From NCBI GenBank assembly GCA_914767715.1, contig OU612066.1, positions 11,539,001 through 11,599,000 on the forward strand: a stretch of DNA of 60,000 nucleotides, given 5' to 3'. Each line of letters starts with the position of its first letter. Position 1 is the first letter of the stretch. Shown one piece after another: positions 48,501 through 60,000 of the stretch. The position numbers and the translations under genes are program-made. The notes below the pieces were generated by a model. The model was not told the DNA's origin, ran no database searches, and saw only the letters and a list, made by a program, of their open reading frames with translations. Source of the DNA: Membranipora membranacea (taxonomy: Eukaryota; Bryozoa; Gymnolaemata; Cheilostomatida; Membraniporidae).

Positions 48501-51500
48501 TCTCCTCTCTGTCTGATTTGTCTCTGTAAGTGTATCATGTATATTGAACATACTCTCAGTGACCTACAAAATAAGCCTTTGGTAACTGCTAGTCCATTAG
48601 CAAATATTTTATTACTTTATTTGGTTAAAAATTGACAGTTTAGCAAAATGGAATTAATGTGTCTATCCATCATGAGTACTATGGATTAGGGGTGGAACGG
48701 ATCGGGGTTAGGCAACCTCGGATCGCATATCGGATCGGTCGATAAATTCAACCTCGGATCCGCTCCGGATAACGCGTACAAACGCTAAGTCCAAACAGCT
48801 GTACTTTTGCGCCATAATATACAGTTAAGGTCATTGAATACATGGATAAACAGCGTCAACAATCTTTTCCCTGAACCATTACCCTAATTTAATTGTGCAT
48901 ACATCTGATTGGATATAATACTTTACAAGGAGCAACTTATCACTCAAACAGCCACGGCGCAAGGATCACACACACACAAACAGATTATTTGAAAAGATCA
49001 TTTGATGAGTACAGAGACCTCTTGACTACGAGCATTTGTGCATAGACCCTCAATTTTCCAGGATCACTCAAACCCCGATATTGATAATCACTGAGTTTGA
49101 ATAAACTCCCTGCACCTATGTCCCAAACTCTCTACTGTGATTAGGATAGGAATTGTCCTCCTACTTTGAAGAAGAGGATAACCTTGTACATTAAACTAGA
49201 CAGTTTGTTACAAGGAATATCATTGGACAATCATTATGTCTTCACAACGATCTGAGTAAAGATGCTTCTCTCCATTTCAGCAGAAAAAAACACATCTACC
49301 AAATTTAATCAGCAACAATATAGATTGCTATGACAATGAGATAGGTATTGAACGCCTACTAATCACCACTGAGTGCTTTCAGCCAAACTCAATTATCTAA
49401 TCTGAACTACAAATTAATGACTATCATACTTCCTTCCTTGTCGTTTTTACTTTTAGTGAGATTAATGATGCTAAGTAAAAGTGTTGATTAAAAACGTATC
49501 ATCTCGGATCAGACATAACACATATCCGATCCGGTTTGTGGTTGAATCCGAGGTCAAATATAGGAAATTCAACTCCAACCTCAAGAGGTCGTTCCACCCC
49601 TACGTAGGGGTGGAACGGATCAGGGCTGGGCAACCTCGGATCGGATATCGGATCGGTCTCTAAATTCAACCTCGGATCGGATCTGGTCCTGGATAAAGCG
49701 TAAAAAAGCAAAATTTACCAGTCACAGCAGCTCTTCTTTTGCACCATAATATACAATTAAGGTCATCGAATACATGGATAAACACCGTCAACAATCTCTT
49801 CCCTGAACCATTACCCTTATTCAAATGTGCACATATCAGCTTGGATATAATTCTTTACAGGAGCAACATATCACTCAAGCAGTGCAAGGATCACACAAAC
49901 AGATTATTTGAAAAGATCATTTAATGAGTTCTAAGATCTCTTGACAACGAGAAGTTGTGCATAGCCACTCAATTTGCCAGGATCACTCAAACCCCGATGT
50001 TACAAATCACTAAGTTTGAACAAACTCCCTGCTCCTATGTCCCAACAGCAACATGGAAGTATGTCGGATCGAGAAAGATCACGACAGTTCACTGCTGGCA
50101 GAGTTCATATGAGATTACTTCATAATACTGAATGCAGTTTTTTGGCAGTTTGATGATTTTATTACTGAACTACACCCTGGGGCAAATGCCCCAGGCAACT
50201 GATAAATTGTAACGCCAAGTTGTAATTTATCACACGTAACTCCCGATCGTAACTCGCAATTGTAATTGATTCTTCAGAGCAAAAACCACTGTTCTTTATA
50301 CTGACCTGTATAAATAGGTCGTAAAAATAGAAACGGGTGGGATGATACGTCATTATTTTGATGGCCAACCTCCACATTTAGATGGTAATTAAATGTGCAA
50401 AAAATGGAAGTAAATTCCGAAGAGTATAACAATTAATCAGATTAGGACCATGGCAACCATGACAGCGCAATATACAACGCCTAACTTCATGTAGAGTCAT
50501 GCACCTAGGCGTGTCACATACAGTGTATGTGACAAGTATATCCCACCCTCCCTGGTCACAAACTCTCTGTTGTGATTAGGGATATTAATTGTCCTCCTAC
50601 TTTGAAAAAGCAGAAGAGGATAATTACTTTGTTCATCAAACTAGACATTTTGTTACAAGGAACATCATTGGACAAAATTTTGTCTTATGTCACAACGATC
50701 TGAGTAAAGATGCTTCTATCAATTTCAGCAGAAACAACACATCCATCAAGTTTAATCAGCAACAATATAGATAGCTATGAAAATGAGATAGGTATTGAAT
50801 GCCTACTGATCACCACTGAGTGCATTCAGCCAAACTCAATTATCTTATCTGAACTACAAATTAATGACTATCATACTTCCTCCTTTGTCATTTTCAGTGA
50901 GATAAATGATGCTAGGTAAGTGTTGATTAAAAACGCATCATCTCGGATCAGACATAACACATATCCGACCCGGTTTGTGGTTGGATCCGAGGTCAAATAT
51001 CCGAAATTCAACTCCAACCTCAAGAGGTCGTTCCACCCCAAGTTGTGAGAGACAGAGTGAGCATCCATCAAGTAGAGACTCAACAAATAAGTGATGACTA
51101 ATATTGCATAATTTTCAAGCATCGATTCCTCTGTATAATAAACAGCCATCTATTGTAAAACTGAATATGGCATTTTTCATGACAGCTTTTGAATGATTTG
51201 ATAGATCGGGGATTTTTCTCGTCATGGGTAATGTTATAACCATATATATAGATATATTTTCCCCCAGCGCCTTTAATAAAGGGGATTCACCTTTTCAGAA
51301 AAAAGTCCAGTTCTGTATTGGCAGTAGCCAGTTTATGGAAAAATTAAGGTAGAGGGTTTTAAGGTGCAGCCCATGTTGTGTGCTAAGAGATATTTAAGGT
51401 ACTTAGTCAAATCCAACCCTCGCACTTGCTGTGTTCTGAGTGCAAACCAACTGGAGTGAAGATTTGCTTCAGGACAAGATCACTATCTTTCTTTGTTTAG

Positions 51501-54500
51501 GAAGAAACAAGCCCCTTGGGATCGAAGATTGTAAAGTTAGATTGATACGGCTACATTTGGCCGATTCAGATTATTTTGTAGATTTTACCTGGTAAGGTGT
51601 GTGTGGTGCAGTGGGAGACACAATCAGGAATAGAGGCTTGTCATTGTGATATTGTTTGTGTGTGGCTATGATCTCTGTAACATCACTTTTTTCTACTAGC
51701 TGAAAAGATAGATGCACTTAGTGGTTCACACATTAACAAACAATAGATACATCTAGAAACAGTTGTTGTTTGTGAATATAACCTAAAGTAGTAAACAACC
51801 ATAACAAATTATGCTTTTACAGTATATATTATTATAGTATATATATATTATTTATTTGTAAACAAAAAATTGTAGATTGAGTTTTAGGTCTATACATACC
51901 GAGTGATGAGTACCAAGCTGGTCAGAAGATGGAGTCTCATTCACATATCTCACAAGAAGTCCAAGGCTATTAACCATATCTAGCGTAATATAAGATACAA
52001 TTTACAGTCATCCTGCATGTGATATTTTTATTCATGATTGTAGTCAATGGAGAAATAATTCACCAAACAACTATTTGTTGTATTTTAAATAAAAAGGATC
52101 CAACATTCGTGAGCTGGGCTTGAAAGGTCAGAGAATTAAATAGAGAAATTATTTGGCGGGCATCGCCAACCGTAGAAACGACTAGTTGGATTTTTATTTG
52201 GGGAACCATATTATAGAAATTCAAAAACTCCGGTTTGAAAGGTGAGAGGCAGAAAAATAATTCTCTTGCTGTATGAGCAAAGTTCTGAGAATGTAACATT
52301 TTACATACCCCAAGTGAAGTAGTTTGCTCCTCCTGTTATTATCCCTCTGTACTCATCAAAACCTCTGTTGGTTGGTAGACATTGACTGTGACAATTTCCA
52401 AGATGCCACCTTCAAATTCAAACAGATTCAAAGTTTTTGGTATAATGTTGATTGATGATCTTATATAAAGATCTGTCATACCAACACACCATCACTTGTT
52501 AAGCCTTTTTGATCACTTTTCACTTATGTGCAGAGAATATCTTAACAAGAGAGTTATTTTGATCTCCAACAGTGAAACTTACTTTCCAATGAGTTTAGTC
52601 ACATAGTTTGCTTCCCTCATGGATTCAGGTAGCAGCTTCGTCCATTCCAACGGTAAACAACTCCTTGCTTGAGACATTATGCCCGTTTGCTAGATGAGAA
52701 GGGAAATCCATGGGATGACAGTTATGTTGTTGATTTTGATTGTTGATCAAAAGGTGTCAAGAACAACTTTAACCACCAGATTAGTCAGCCCAAGAGTTGA
52801 TGAAACACCCAGATTGAGCACTTCCTAAGTACTGCATGTCCAAGTTATCCCTTATTTTAAATTACACCAACCTAAGTGTTTGCATAACCGAGACAGGCTT
52901 GTATTTGACCTTTTAATGCTCCCTATACTAATTGCTAATGTGATGTAATGTTTTCCAGTTAAGGTTGGACAGTTCCTACTAAAACCCTAGAATGCTTACT
53001 TTCAAAGACAAGTGTCAGAGCGTGACATTTATGAACATATTGCAGTCATAAAGCTCCAGGATTCAGCCTTTGAACTTAAATAATAGCTAACCTGAAGCCC
53101 ATTCTGAGATGGATATCTCCCTGTCATAAGAGCTGATCGGCTCCTAAAAAACAATGAAATAGTTATATATATATCCAAGTCTTGAAACAATCAACCGGCC
53201 ACCAGCTGAGCTAAGGTGGCTATAATAGGTTGTAATGATCAGCGGATGAAGTGTCACATATAAAACTGAGAGATTAGCAAAGGCGGACAGCAAACGAGAT
53301 CTTCATAAAGCAGAGGGAAACAAGTGAACAGAATCTCCCTTTACACCTGCTGTCAGATGAATTAGATTTTACATTTTTCATTGGAATTACAAATGAATAA
53401 CTTTGTCAATAGAGAAAATAGAACAAATAAAAGCAAGAAACTATCACCTAAACAAAAGTTTGAGTATGTCATGGGTGAAACATCAGGATAATGAGATTAA
53501 ATGAATCAGAGCTTAGCTGAGCTGCTTGGTCAATCAGGCAGATAGGCTACACCTTGATCAAACTCACTCCCACTCTAGTAGTAAGCTGCATGGCTTGAAG
53601 GGAAGGAACTCAAGGCAAAATGGATCAAGCTCGATTAGAATTGTACCAAGGTGTTGAGGTGCAACTTGTGTCTGACCAATCTACTTTATTGATGCCATAT
53701 TAGCCCTTACTTTTCCATCTGGATATTTTGTAAAAAACTGGTTGAAAATTCACCGACAAAAGTGTTGCATAATAAGTCAGTATATGCTCAATAGATGGTC
53801 AGGATGTGCTTCTAGCCACAATTTTTTGCTGGCTGGCCTGCCAGCATGGTTTGAGGCAACTGCATAACATTGGCCGATAAAAAGATCTGTGTTGGCTAGT
53901 AGTCAGCGACTTTCATACTGGCCGGGGCCAATGAAAAATTGGTGAGTTTTATGTATGAGATTGCCGAGGCATCATTGATACATTGCCAAGAAAAATATAA
54001 CCAGCAGCAGAATGACAAAGCCACATTAACATTAATGCCATTAATGTAGGGAAACAAGAAGATATCTGATTGATCCTAAAGAACCACCTGTTCCTAACCA
54101 TCGACCTGTGAGTCAAGTCTTAGTAGGAGTAGGCAAATTTTTGTCAGTAGCCTAAATTGCTGATATACATACGAATACTCATACGGTTGGCGGTCATTGA
54201 AAGGGTAAAGAACCAATCAATTTTATGCAACAAGGCACAATGAAATCGGTGTGTTTGGATTTCAGTAATTCAGTAAGTTATGCAAGGTCAAATGTCTAGG
54301 CACTGCCCTGCAACCAATCTAAATCCTATATATCGATATGCAATTTTAATTGCTTTCATCATCATCCGCAGATGTTCTCCCACAGATTCTTCATCATCGA
54401 AAAGTGACGCAGGATTTAATGATAATAATATTTTAGCTTTTTAGTTTTAGCTTGCAAAACCTGACCTTGTAATAGCCATAATTAAATCTTAATTTCTACT

Positions 54501-55941
54501 ATTCTCAATTTTTAGACTTTAGACTTATTCTTGGAGATGAGTACATGTAGCACAGATATGACTAAGGTAAGTATTGTCCTACTTACGCTGAACATATTGG
54601 TTGAGTATAATGACTGGTAAGTTCTATACCATCTCTTGCCATCTGATCAATGTGTGGTGTTCTCACAAGAGGATTATGAAATCCCACATCATTCCAACCT
54701 GCAGAAAAAATCAATTACATCTGTGAGTGCAAGATTTGTGGCAGACCATGTAAGGCCAACAACCCTAACACGAACGCTGTGTTGCATAGGGTGGCAATGG
54801 TTGAGTGGAATGAGCTATGGGACGAGAGAACACAACTCTGAGTAGTGAATAGCGGGCATGCTAACTAGCGCCATCAACCCATTCCTTTTTCAGGATGGTG
54901 AGATGGCAAGATGGCGCAATCGGTTAGCGCGCTTGCTATTCACTGCCAGGCGATTAGTTCCGCAAGAGTTGTGGGTTCGAATCCCATAGGTGAGCTTTCA
55001 ATGTTGATTGTTCCAGCCCCAGCACCCTCGGGTTTATACTTATTCTGTGTACTCGTCTTCTGACTGACTCATGGAAAGACATGTGACAGCATGAAGACAT
55101 GCTGACAAGCTGGAAAGAAAGCTCAAAAACCACTACAAGGGGTTTTAGCAATGGGTGGCAATGGTGGAGTGGAATGAGCTATGGGACGAGAGAAAACAAC
55201 TTTGAGTAGTGAATAGCGGGCATGCTAATTAGCGCCATCAACCCATTCTTTTTTGGGACGGTTAGATGGCGCAATCGGCTTGCGCACTTGCTATTCACTG
55301 CCAGGCGATTAGTGCCGCAAGAGTTGTGGGTTCGAATCCCATGAGGGAGCTTTCAGGGTTGATTGCTCCAGCCCTTAGCACCCTATGGGTGTATACCATT
55401 ACAGTTTCATGTGACAATGTTGCTTCAACTACTTTCTCCTGAATTAATATAGCTTGATGACTCACGATTTTTGACCTAACACATCTAACCTCCAAAGAAA
55501 TGTATGTCAAGTAAATCTGTTGTCTATCGAGGCTTATACTTCCACTTCAAAGCAGCATCAAAGCTTCTCAACTCGACAGTATACAGTATTGCAGTCAATT
55601 GTTGTGTGTCTTAGTTGTCAATATTACGAAATCTGAGATACCTTTGTGACATGCCGTTACTGGTATAGTAGGTGTGACCAAATTCACTGAGGTACTCATA
55701 GACAGTAGTTTAGACGGGTAGCACTTGAGAAACAATATGGCAGCAATATGTAATGAGTATTACAAATATTTGGCATAATATAGAGGAACTTACCTAAGTC
55801 GTCAGCCATAATAACGATAATATTAGGCTTGTTATATTCCCTCTGGTCGCCATTCCGACTATATCGATATCTATGAGGTCTGCTTCCGTCAACGTGAAGA
55901 AGTAAAAACAAAACCGCAGCGCTAACATGAAATAAGTCCAT
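45532..55941 (-). CDS. Secreted arylsulfatase (ARSB/I/J-like) ARS2, 13 exons, 555 aa
   Basis: Inverted paralog of ARS1. Exons (minus): 55794-55941, 54587-54698, 53092-53143, 52583-52689, 52309-52409, 51900-51979, 51589-51699, 48491-48563, 48162-48259, 47575-47803, 46759-46912, 45921-46081, 45532-45773. Every exon has the ARS1 length except exon 11, which is 9 nt shorter, so the frame stays open to TAA. It has an N-terminal hydrophobic signal peptide, ADD metal ligands, GKWHLG, APHTPYQ, SDNGG and LRGQK. The key oddity is the sulfatase signature: the exon 2 end reads TCAGC where ARS1 reads TCACC, giving CSASR instead of CSPSR at residues 85-89 (Pro87 to Ala). The proline is part of the core motif read by the formylglycine-generating enzyme, so activation may be reduced or lost. 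The reading frame itself is otherwise intact. Intron 1 holds two SINEs, intron 7 two hAT-like elements. Confidence 0.9.
48687..49602. mobile_element. hAT-like element 1 in ARS2 intron 7
   Basis: The termini TAGGGGTGGAACG and CGTTCCACCCCTA are inverted. Sub-terminal regions are rich in cggatc-type motifs at both ends (cctcggatcg, tatccgatccgg). It is adjacent to a second copy with only cg between their ends. The interior holds short open frames with no recognised transposase. Confidence 0.75.
49605..51041. mobile_element. hAT-like element 2, head-to-tail with element 1
   Basis: Same orientation and same ends as element 1 (TAGGGGTGGAACG to CGTTCCACCCC). It is about 500 bp longer because of unrelated sequence at roughly 50047-50560 inserted within ctatgtcccaaactctct. 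Long colinear identity with element 1 elsewhere shows recent tandem duplication or insertion side by side. Confidence 0.75.
54789..55050 (+). repeat. tRNA-derived SINE, family 2, copy i, in ARS2 intron 1
   Basis: Box A tggcgcaatcgg (54912-54923) and a perfect box B ggttcgaatcc (54974-54984) follow a 110-nt 5' extension with tgagtggaatgagctatggg. The tail contains ttgattgttccagccccagc. The spacing is tRNA-like, but the extension and the other copies show a SINE rather than a host tRNA gene. Confidence 0.8.
55151..55400 (+). repeat. tRNA-derived SINE, family 2, copy ii, in ARS2 intron 1
   Basis: Box A tggcgcaatcgg (55267-55278) and box B ggttcgaatcc (55329-55339), with the same 5' extension and tail as copy i, about 360 bp downstream in the same orientation. 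Confidence 0.8.
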
Positions 55942-55974
55942 CCTTTCTCCTCGGGTAGTAAGAGGAATGTATGT

Positions 55975-55982
55975 CTTATATC
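55975..55982 (-). promoter_or_regulatory. TATA-like box of ARS2
   Basis: The octamer gatataag (minus strand) ends 33 nt before ATG 55941, the same distance as in ARS1, within a conserved block containing ctcaagcgttgattcagtt and aacaatccag. Confidence 0.5.
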
Positions 55983-56224
55983 CTGGATTGTTTTGCTGAA
56001 CTGAATCAACGCTTGAGGAGGTGCAGCTGTAAGGATGACATCAGATGTGAATACACAAATTCATATCATCATCATTAATATGTCATCATGTTTAAGAATG
56101 TGTCAAAATATGATGAAGATGCATGTATAAATGTACGTATGTATTTTATTTCACTTTCTGTATCATAGTGAGAAATATTTCAGGATGATAAAAATGAATG
56201 TTAGTTAAGAAAAATTGTTTGAGA
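55983..56224. other. Upstream flank of ARS2
   Basis: Beyond the conserved promoter block (to about 56030) I see nothing coding, only AT-rich sequence. Confidence 0.4.
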
Positions 56225-56733
56225 GTCGCATAAAAAATGGGAAAAAGCTGTTGTTTCGCTTTACAGTGCGACATCTAGGTGGTTTATACTTCATTTTAGG
56301 CGAGAGGATCGTTTACTTGTATCACTTGATGAACATCCTATTCTAGCTGTGAGACATCTGTTTAATAATTCATACATTTATGCACAGAAACTACATGATT
56401 TCATAACCATCTATCCTTGTCAGCCAGTTGACCACTATTTCATTAGGTGTCACCAACAGGACTATGTGGTTAAACCCTCATAACAACATTCTGCATGACA
56501 CTCCAAGCGTCATTGATTGCGCATTATATCAGAAAATCCAATGGTAATTGATGGAGATCTATTCTTCTATGCACATATTGATGGGACTGTCAGGAGGGCC
56601 AGTGGCATTGACAAGCTGAATACGATAGCACTTGATTTTTCTGATTTGGGAAACAATATTGGTCAACCTGTCATACATAAACTACTATTATATGATTGGC
56701 ATTTATTAAGAGAAAAATTTACATTGAATGACT
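56225..56733 (+). pseudogene. 5' remnant of an interrupted retroelement frame
   Basis: One frame is open for about 85 codons (56225-56480) and a second from 56517 to 56733. The second continues in register with the integrase-like frame at 59107-59672 if the intervening insertion and one copy of its target duplication are ignored, so 56517-56733 probably belongs to the same element. A TGA at 56514 and the change of frame show decay. I could not identify a named domain in this part. Confidence 0.5.
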
Positions 56734-59092
56734 ATGATACCAATTTTGTCTCAGAAACACTAAAACAGCAGGCAAAGGTCCAGACTATGACAGTATCCAA
56801 CCAAGTATGCTGAAAATGGGCGGACCACAGTTCCACATAACACTGATGATGCTTTTCAACACAATCCTGAAAACAGCAGTTTGGCCATTTGCTAACAATG
56901 TGGTCATTTTTCTGAAGAAACCAGGGAAGAAGGACTATATGCAGACAAGCAGCTATAGACCCATCACAATAACGTCGGTGTGCGGCAAACTACTGGAACG
57001 CATCATCGAAACATGACTTAGAGCTAGTACCGAGCAGCAGTGTTGGATCCCGGAGTATCAACATGGCTTCAGGAGAGATCACTCTACGCTCACCTATCTG
57101 ACTCCTATGATAACCGAACTTCAACACCAGAAAGCTTCAAAAAAATGTTCCGCCGGACTGTTCATCGATCTGCAGAAGGCCTTTGATTCAGTCTGGCATG
57201 ATGGTATGTATACCAACTAGGGAAACTTGGTTTTGGTCGACAGTTTCTTGACCTTATAACCAGCTTCCTGATTAATAGAAATATCAAACTCCAGGTAAAT
57301 GACTACACCTCACAACCAAAACCGGCATGTTATCGCCATTACTCATATATACCAGAGATATGCTGGACAACATGGAGGGTACCCAGTTCCAATACGCTGA
57401 TGATTGCTCAGTTCTATGTTCTGGGCCAAACAGTACTATCTTGAACAAATCACTTAAAAACAGCTGTGATACAATCACTAGATGGAAATGGAAAATGAAG
57501 GCAAACTGCACAAAAACAGACGTAATAAATGGTTCTCTGGTCAACCAGAGCAGTTACAGATTGCTGAGGAGAATATCAACATAGCTAAATCCACAAAAGT
57601 ACTCGGAGTCACACTAGATGATAAACTCAACTTTGATAAGCAGAGAGAGGAAGCAAAAAGTACTCTCACAAAGAAATGGAATATGCTTATTCCATTCATT
57701 ACAACAGGCCTTCAACCAGCCACTACTAAACGGATCCTGACAGCAGTATTTGTACCAAAGGTATTCTATAACTCGTACCTATGGGATCCAAATGGAGAAA
57801 CATCGATGTATAAATGTCTCAAAGACATGCTAGTAATTCAATTCAACGCACCAAAGGAAGCCCTTCACCAACTCTCAGGCATTCCTACAATAGAGATGCA
57901 TCATCTTGGGAGCATATTTACCTACTGCCGTATGGCTGCAGCAAATGATTCTCTGATGAAAATTTCCAACAACTCTAAGAGCAAACTACAACTGAAAATT
58001 AAATCAACTATCGTCAAACTCAAAGGAAGGAGCATACAACTGCAAGAACTCATTCCAGCTGACCTCAAGAAATCAGTCATACAGAAGACCATAAAATATG
58101 AGAACAGAAGGAGGTGGAAAATCCACCTCACCATTGGAGAGTGCTCAACAGGGCTCCTCCACGAGCTTGATCCCCTACATTTAGAGAGGTATCCCCTCCC
58201 ACTAACAATCAGCAGACGTCAAGCAGCCATACTAGTGGGGCTACTTACTGGACACATCAACCTGCAGAGCCATCTCTATAGACTTGGCCTGACATTCACA
58301 CCAACATGCACTTGCCTCGAGGAAGATGGAACACCCAGTCACTATCTATACCATTGCAAGAACCACAAGTGCCTAAGAGAAACCACCAACCCGGAGATAT
58401 GCAACTACACTGGTATCCTGACATATGTGGCAGCTAGTGGAAGATTATGACCTTAAGGACACCCACACCTAACAACCAATAGATGATAATCTCAAGGTCA
58501 ATAAACTCATGTTAACTCATATCATATTTTTGTTTTTTCCAAAAGCCAAATAAGGCATTCTGAAGAACATCCATCCACTGCAATCATCTTTAACTTACCC
58601 AGCCCGATACACTATTATAATATACCTCCGCAGTCTAACAAACTTTAATCATACCTCCATGGACACTTGTAAATATCATATAATGTATTCATCCTGGTAA
58701 TATTGCGCACACCATCATAATATTTTTACAAATCAGGAACTATTCTTGTTATCAATTCACAGTCTATGACCAATAAGAAACTTGTATTTTCTTGCCAATA
58801 TGTTTTCGAACACTGCATTCACCTTGTTATTACATCAATTCGACAATTTTTCTTTAGGGGTGCTTTTTCATGTAAATACTGCAGATGCGATCAATTTCAC
58901 TTTTTCAAGAAAATATTCTTGGTATTCAGTCTTAACCTTTAACCAAAACAATTTATCTTCTTTCCACAGAACTTCCAAAATTTCATCCTGTGTTTACCAG
59001 TCATTCACCATGTTAACTCAACAATTTGCCTGCAAACAGAGGTACTTTTTTTCCCATGTTTTAATTTAAATGAAATAGAATACTACTACTAC
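56734..59092 (+). mobile_element. Degenerate non-LTR retrotransposon (LINE), 5'-truncated, 14-bp TSD
   Basis: Reverse transcriptase blocks appear in order, in shifting frames: KGPDYDS (about 56775), SYRPITITSVCGKLLERI, QHGFRRDHST, FIDLQKAFDSVWHDG (about 57165-57205), and YADD (57393-57404). Stops such as TGA near 57015 and TAG near 57218, plus a deletion between the last two motifs, make it inactive. The best preserved part is the 3' half of ORF2 (57482-58450), with STKVLGVTLDDKLNFD and a Cys/His cluster CTCLEEDGTPSHYLYHC. It ends in a (TAC)n tail at about 59080-59092. The 14-bp sequence tacattgaatgact at 56720-56733 is repeated at 59093-59106 as a target-site duplication. The clade could be CR1/Jockey-like but is not settled. 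Confidence 0.88.
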
Positions 59093-59106
59093 TACATTGA
59101 ATGACT

Positions 59107-59672
59107 TGACAGGTGCCATGCAATATCAACATACGATACTTGGGAATCTAATAGGCATTACAGACAATAATAATGCAAACAAAAACCCCGTTGAGGAACT
59201 GCATGATTCCCTGAAGGTTGCATGGGCATTGGCAAGGGGTAACTTGGAATGTGCGCTTACAAACTATAAATACCACCATGATCTTAATACTAACGGAGAT
59301 CAATATAGGGTTGGGGATGTGGTTTACGTGAGGGTTCCTCATGTGGCAGTTAGCAATGTGAAGAAATTTTCTTCTTCATATCAAGGGCCTTATCTGATTG
59401 TTATGTTACACAGATTAAATACTGATGTTAGGGCACTAGGCACAACTAATTTGCCAGTGGGAACTCAGTTTACTACCCACCTGATGCGTTTGAACAAAGC
59501 TAAGACACCTTTGACATTTGATTTTAATCCTGACAGCTATGTATCTGTGAAGAGGAAACCGGTTACTAATCCTGCTGTGGCAGTTCCGGCTTCTAACTCT
59601 GCTACACCAGCTCAGAATGATTCTTCTAAGACAAGTTCACATGGCTATAATCTTCGAGCTAGGAATAACTAA
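59107..59672 (+). pseudogene. Ty3/gypsy-like integrase C-terminal fragment
   Basis: The frame resembles the end of a Ty3/gypsy-type polyprotein: a basic helical stretch, then YRVGDVVYVRVP, the GPY/F-module motif SSYQGPYLIV, and a Ser/Thr/Pro-rich tail ending YNLRARNN before TAA. The protease, reverse transcriptase and integrase core are not in the window, and the upstream portion is separated by the LINE insertion, so this is a dead fragment. No LTR was identified. Confidence 0.75.
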
Positions 59673-59684
59673 TCCCTTCGCCAG

Positions 59685-59815
59685 ACTTGCCAACCTAATT
59701 TTTCCAAAATGAGTACAAAAATTTGCAAAATGCTTAAAAATGCTTACAAAACTCCAGGGTGCCTCAAATGACCAGAAAACGCCCCAAAAAATTTTTCGCG
59801 CGAAAAATGCTATTA
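59685..59815. repeat. Repeat shared with the nested hAT-like element
   Basis: About 110 bp starting cagacttgccaacct and containing ccaaaatg, tttgcaaaatgctta, aaactccaggg and ccagaaa aligns colinearly with 34752-34870 inside the element at 34536-35050. It is probably a separate small DNA element that occurs alone here and nested there. Confidence 0.75.
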
Positions 59816-60000
59816 TCTCAGTAGGTAGTCCTTAGTAGCGTAGGAGTGCAGATCACTCAACATTAGTATTTTTCCCTTCGCGTTGTAAGGTGCAATCTGC
59901 TAATAATAAATGAGAAGTTGTTTAAGACAGGCTATTTGAAACCCTGTTTGCCCATCCTCCCTGGTTTGCCCTTGAAACACTGGGGCAGGAGATCTGAGTT
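59816..60000. other. Right edge of the window
   Basis: Nothing recognisable was seen. It includes gacaggcta, a short motif scattered elsewhere (about 6230, 25570 and 42360). Confidence 0.3.

Noticed and set aside
54912-54990. Possible functional tRNA gene with perfect A and B boxes
   Set aside because: The same head with identical 5' extension and tail is present in two other copies, so it is a tRNA-derived SINE.

Overview
The window is nuclear DNA from a multicellular animal. It is AT-rich, the genes are split into many small exons with GT-AG introns of about 0.1 to 3 kb, and intergenic and intronic DNA is full of foldback DNA transposons, tRNA-derived SINEs and retrotransposon remnants. 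An aquatic invertebrate is likely, but nothing here identifies the phylum.

Two gene families make up the coding content. Flavin-containing monooxygenases (FMO) occur as FMO1 (+, 876-4664, intact), FMO2 (-, 21358-26147, a pseudogene) and FMO3 (-, 31140-38651, intact). Secreted group-I sulfatases of the arylsulfatase B/I/J type occur as ARS1 (+, 8469-18565, 13 exons, 558 aa) and ARS2 (-, 45532-55941, 13 exons, 555 aa). All FMO copies share one 7-exon plan and both ARS copies share one 13-exon plan, with identical intron phases and partly alignable introns. The order is FMO1> ARS1> <FMO2-pseudo <FMO3 <ARS2. FMO1 with its downstream DNA and FMO2 with its downstream DNA form an inverted duplication around ARS1, and ARS1 and ARS2 are themselves inverted relative to each other.

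Region by region: 1-875 upstream of FMO1; 876-4664 FMO1, with two local snap-back inversions in its introns; 4.7-8.5 kb a SINE, one copy of a recurrent segment X and a duplicated ARS1 promoter; 8.5-18.6 kb ARS1, with three foldback elements, an 8-bp minisatellite and a SINE in its introns; 19.7-20.6 kb a second X copy; 21.3-26.1 kb the FMO2 pseudogene, with a hAT-like element and a near-perfect palindrome; 26.2-31.1 kb intergenic, with a foldback element enclosing two tRNA-like modules; 31.1-38.7 kb FMO3, with a hAT-like element nested in a larger foldback element; 38.7-45.5 kb repeats and a third X copy; 45.5-55.9 kb ARS2, with paired hAT-like elements and two SINEs; 56.2-59.7 kb a Ty3/gypsy-like integrase frame split by a degenerate non-LTR retrotransposon.

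The most notable points are: a Pro-to-Ala change in the formylglycine signature of ARS2 (CSASR rather than CSPSR); loss of the second glycine in the NADPH motif of every FMO copy (GALLSG); a 71-nt tract identical in FMO1 and FMO3 that hints at gene conversion; and the repeated pairing of an oxygenase with a secreted sulfatase, which might form a small xenobiotic or secondary-metabolite cluster. That functional link is inference only.
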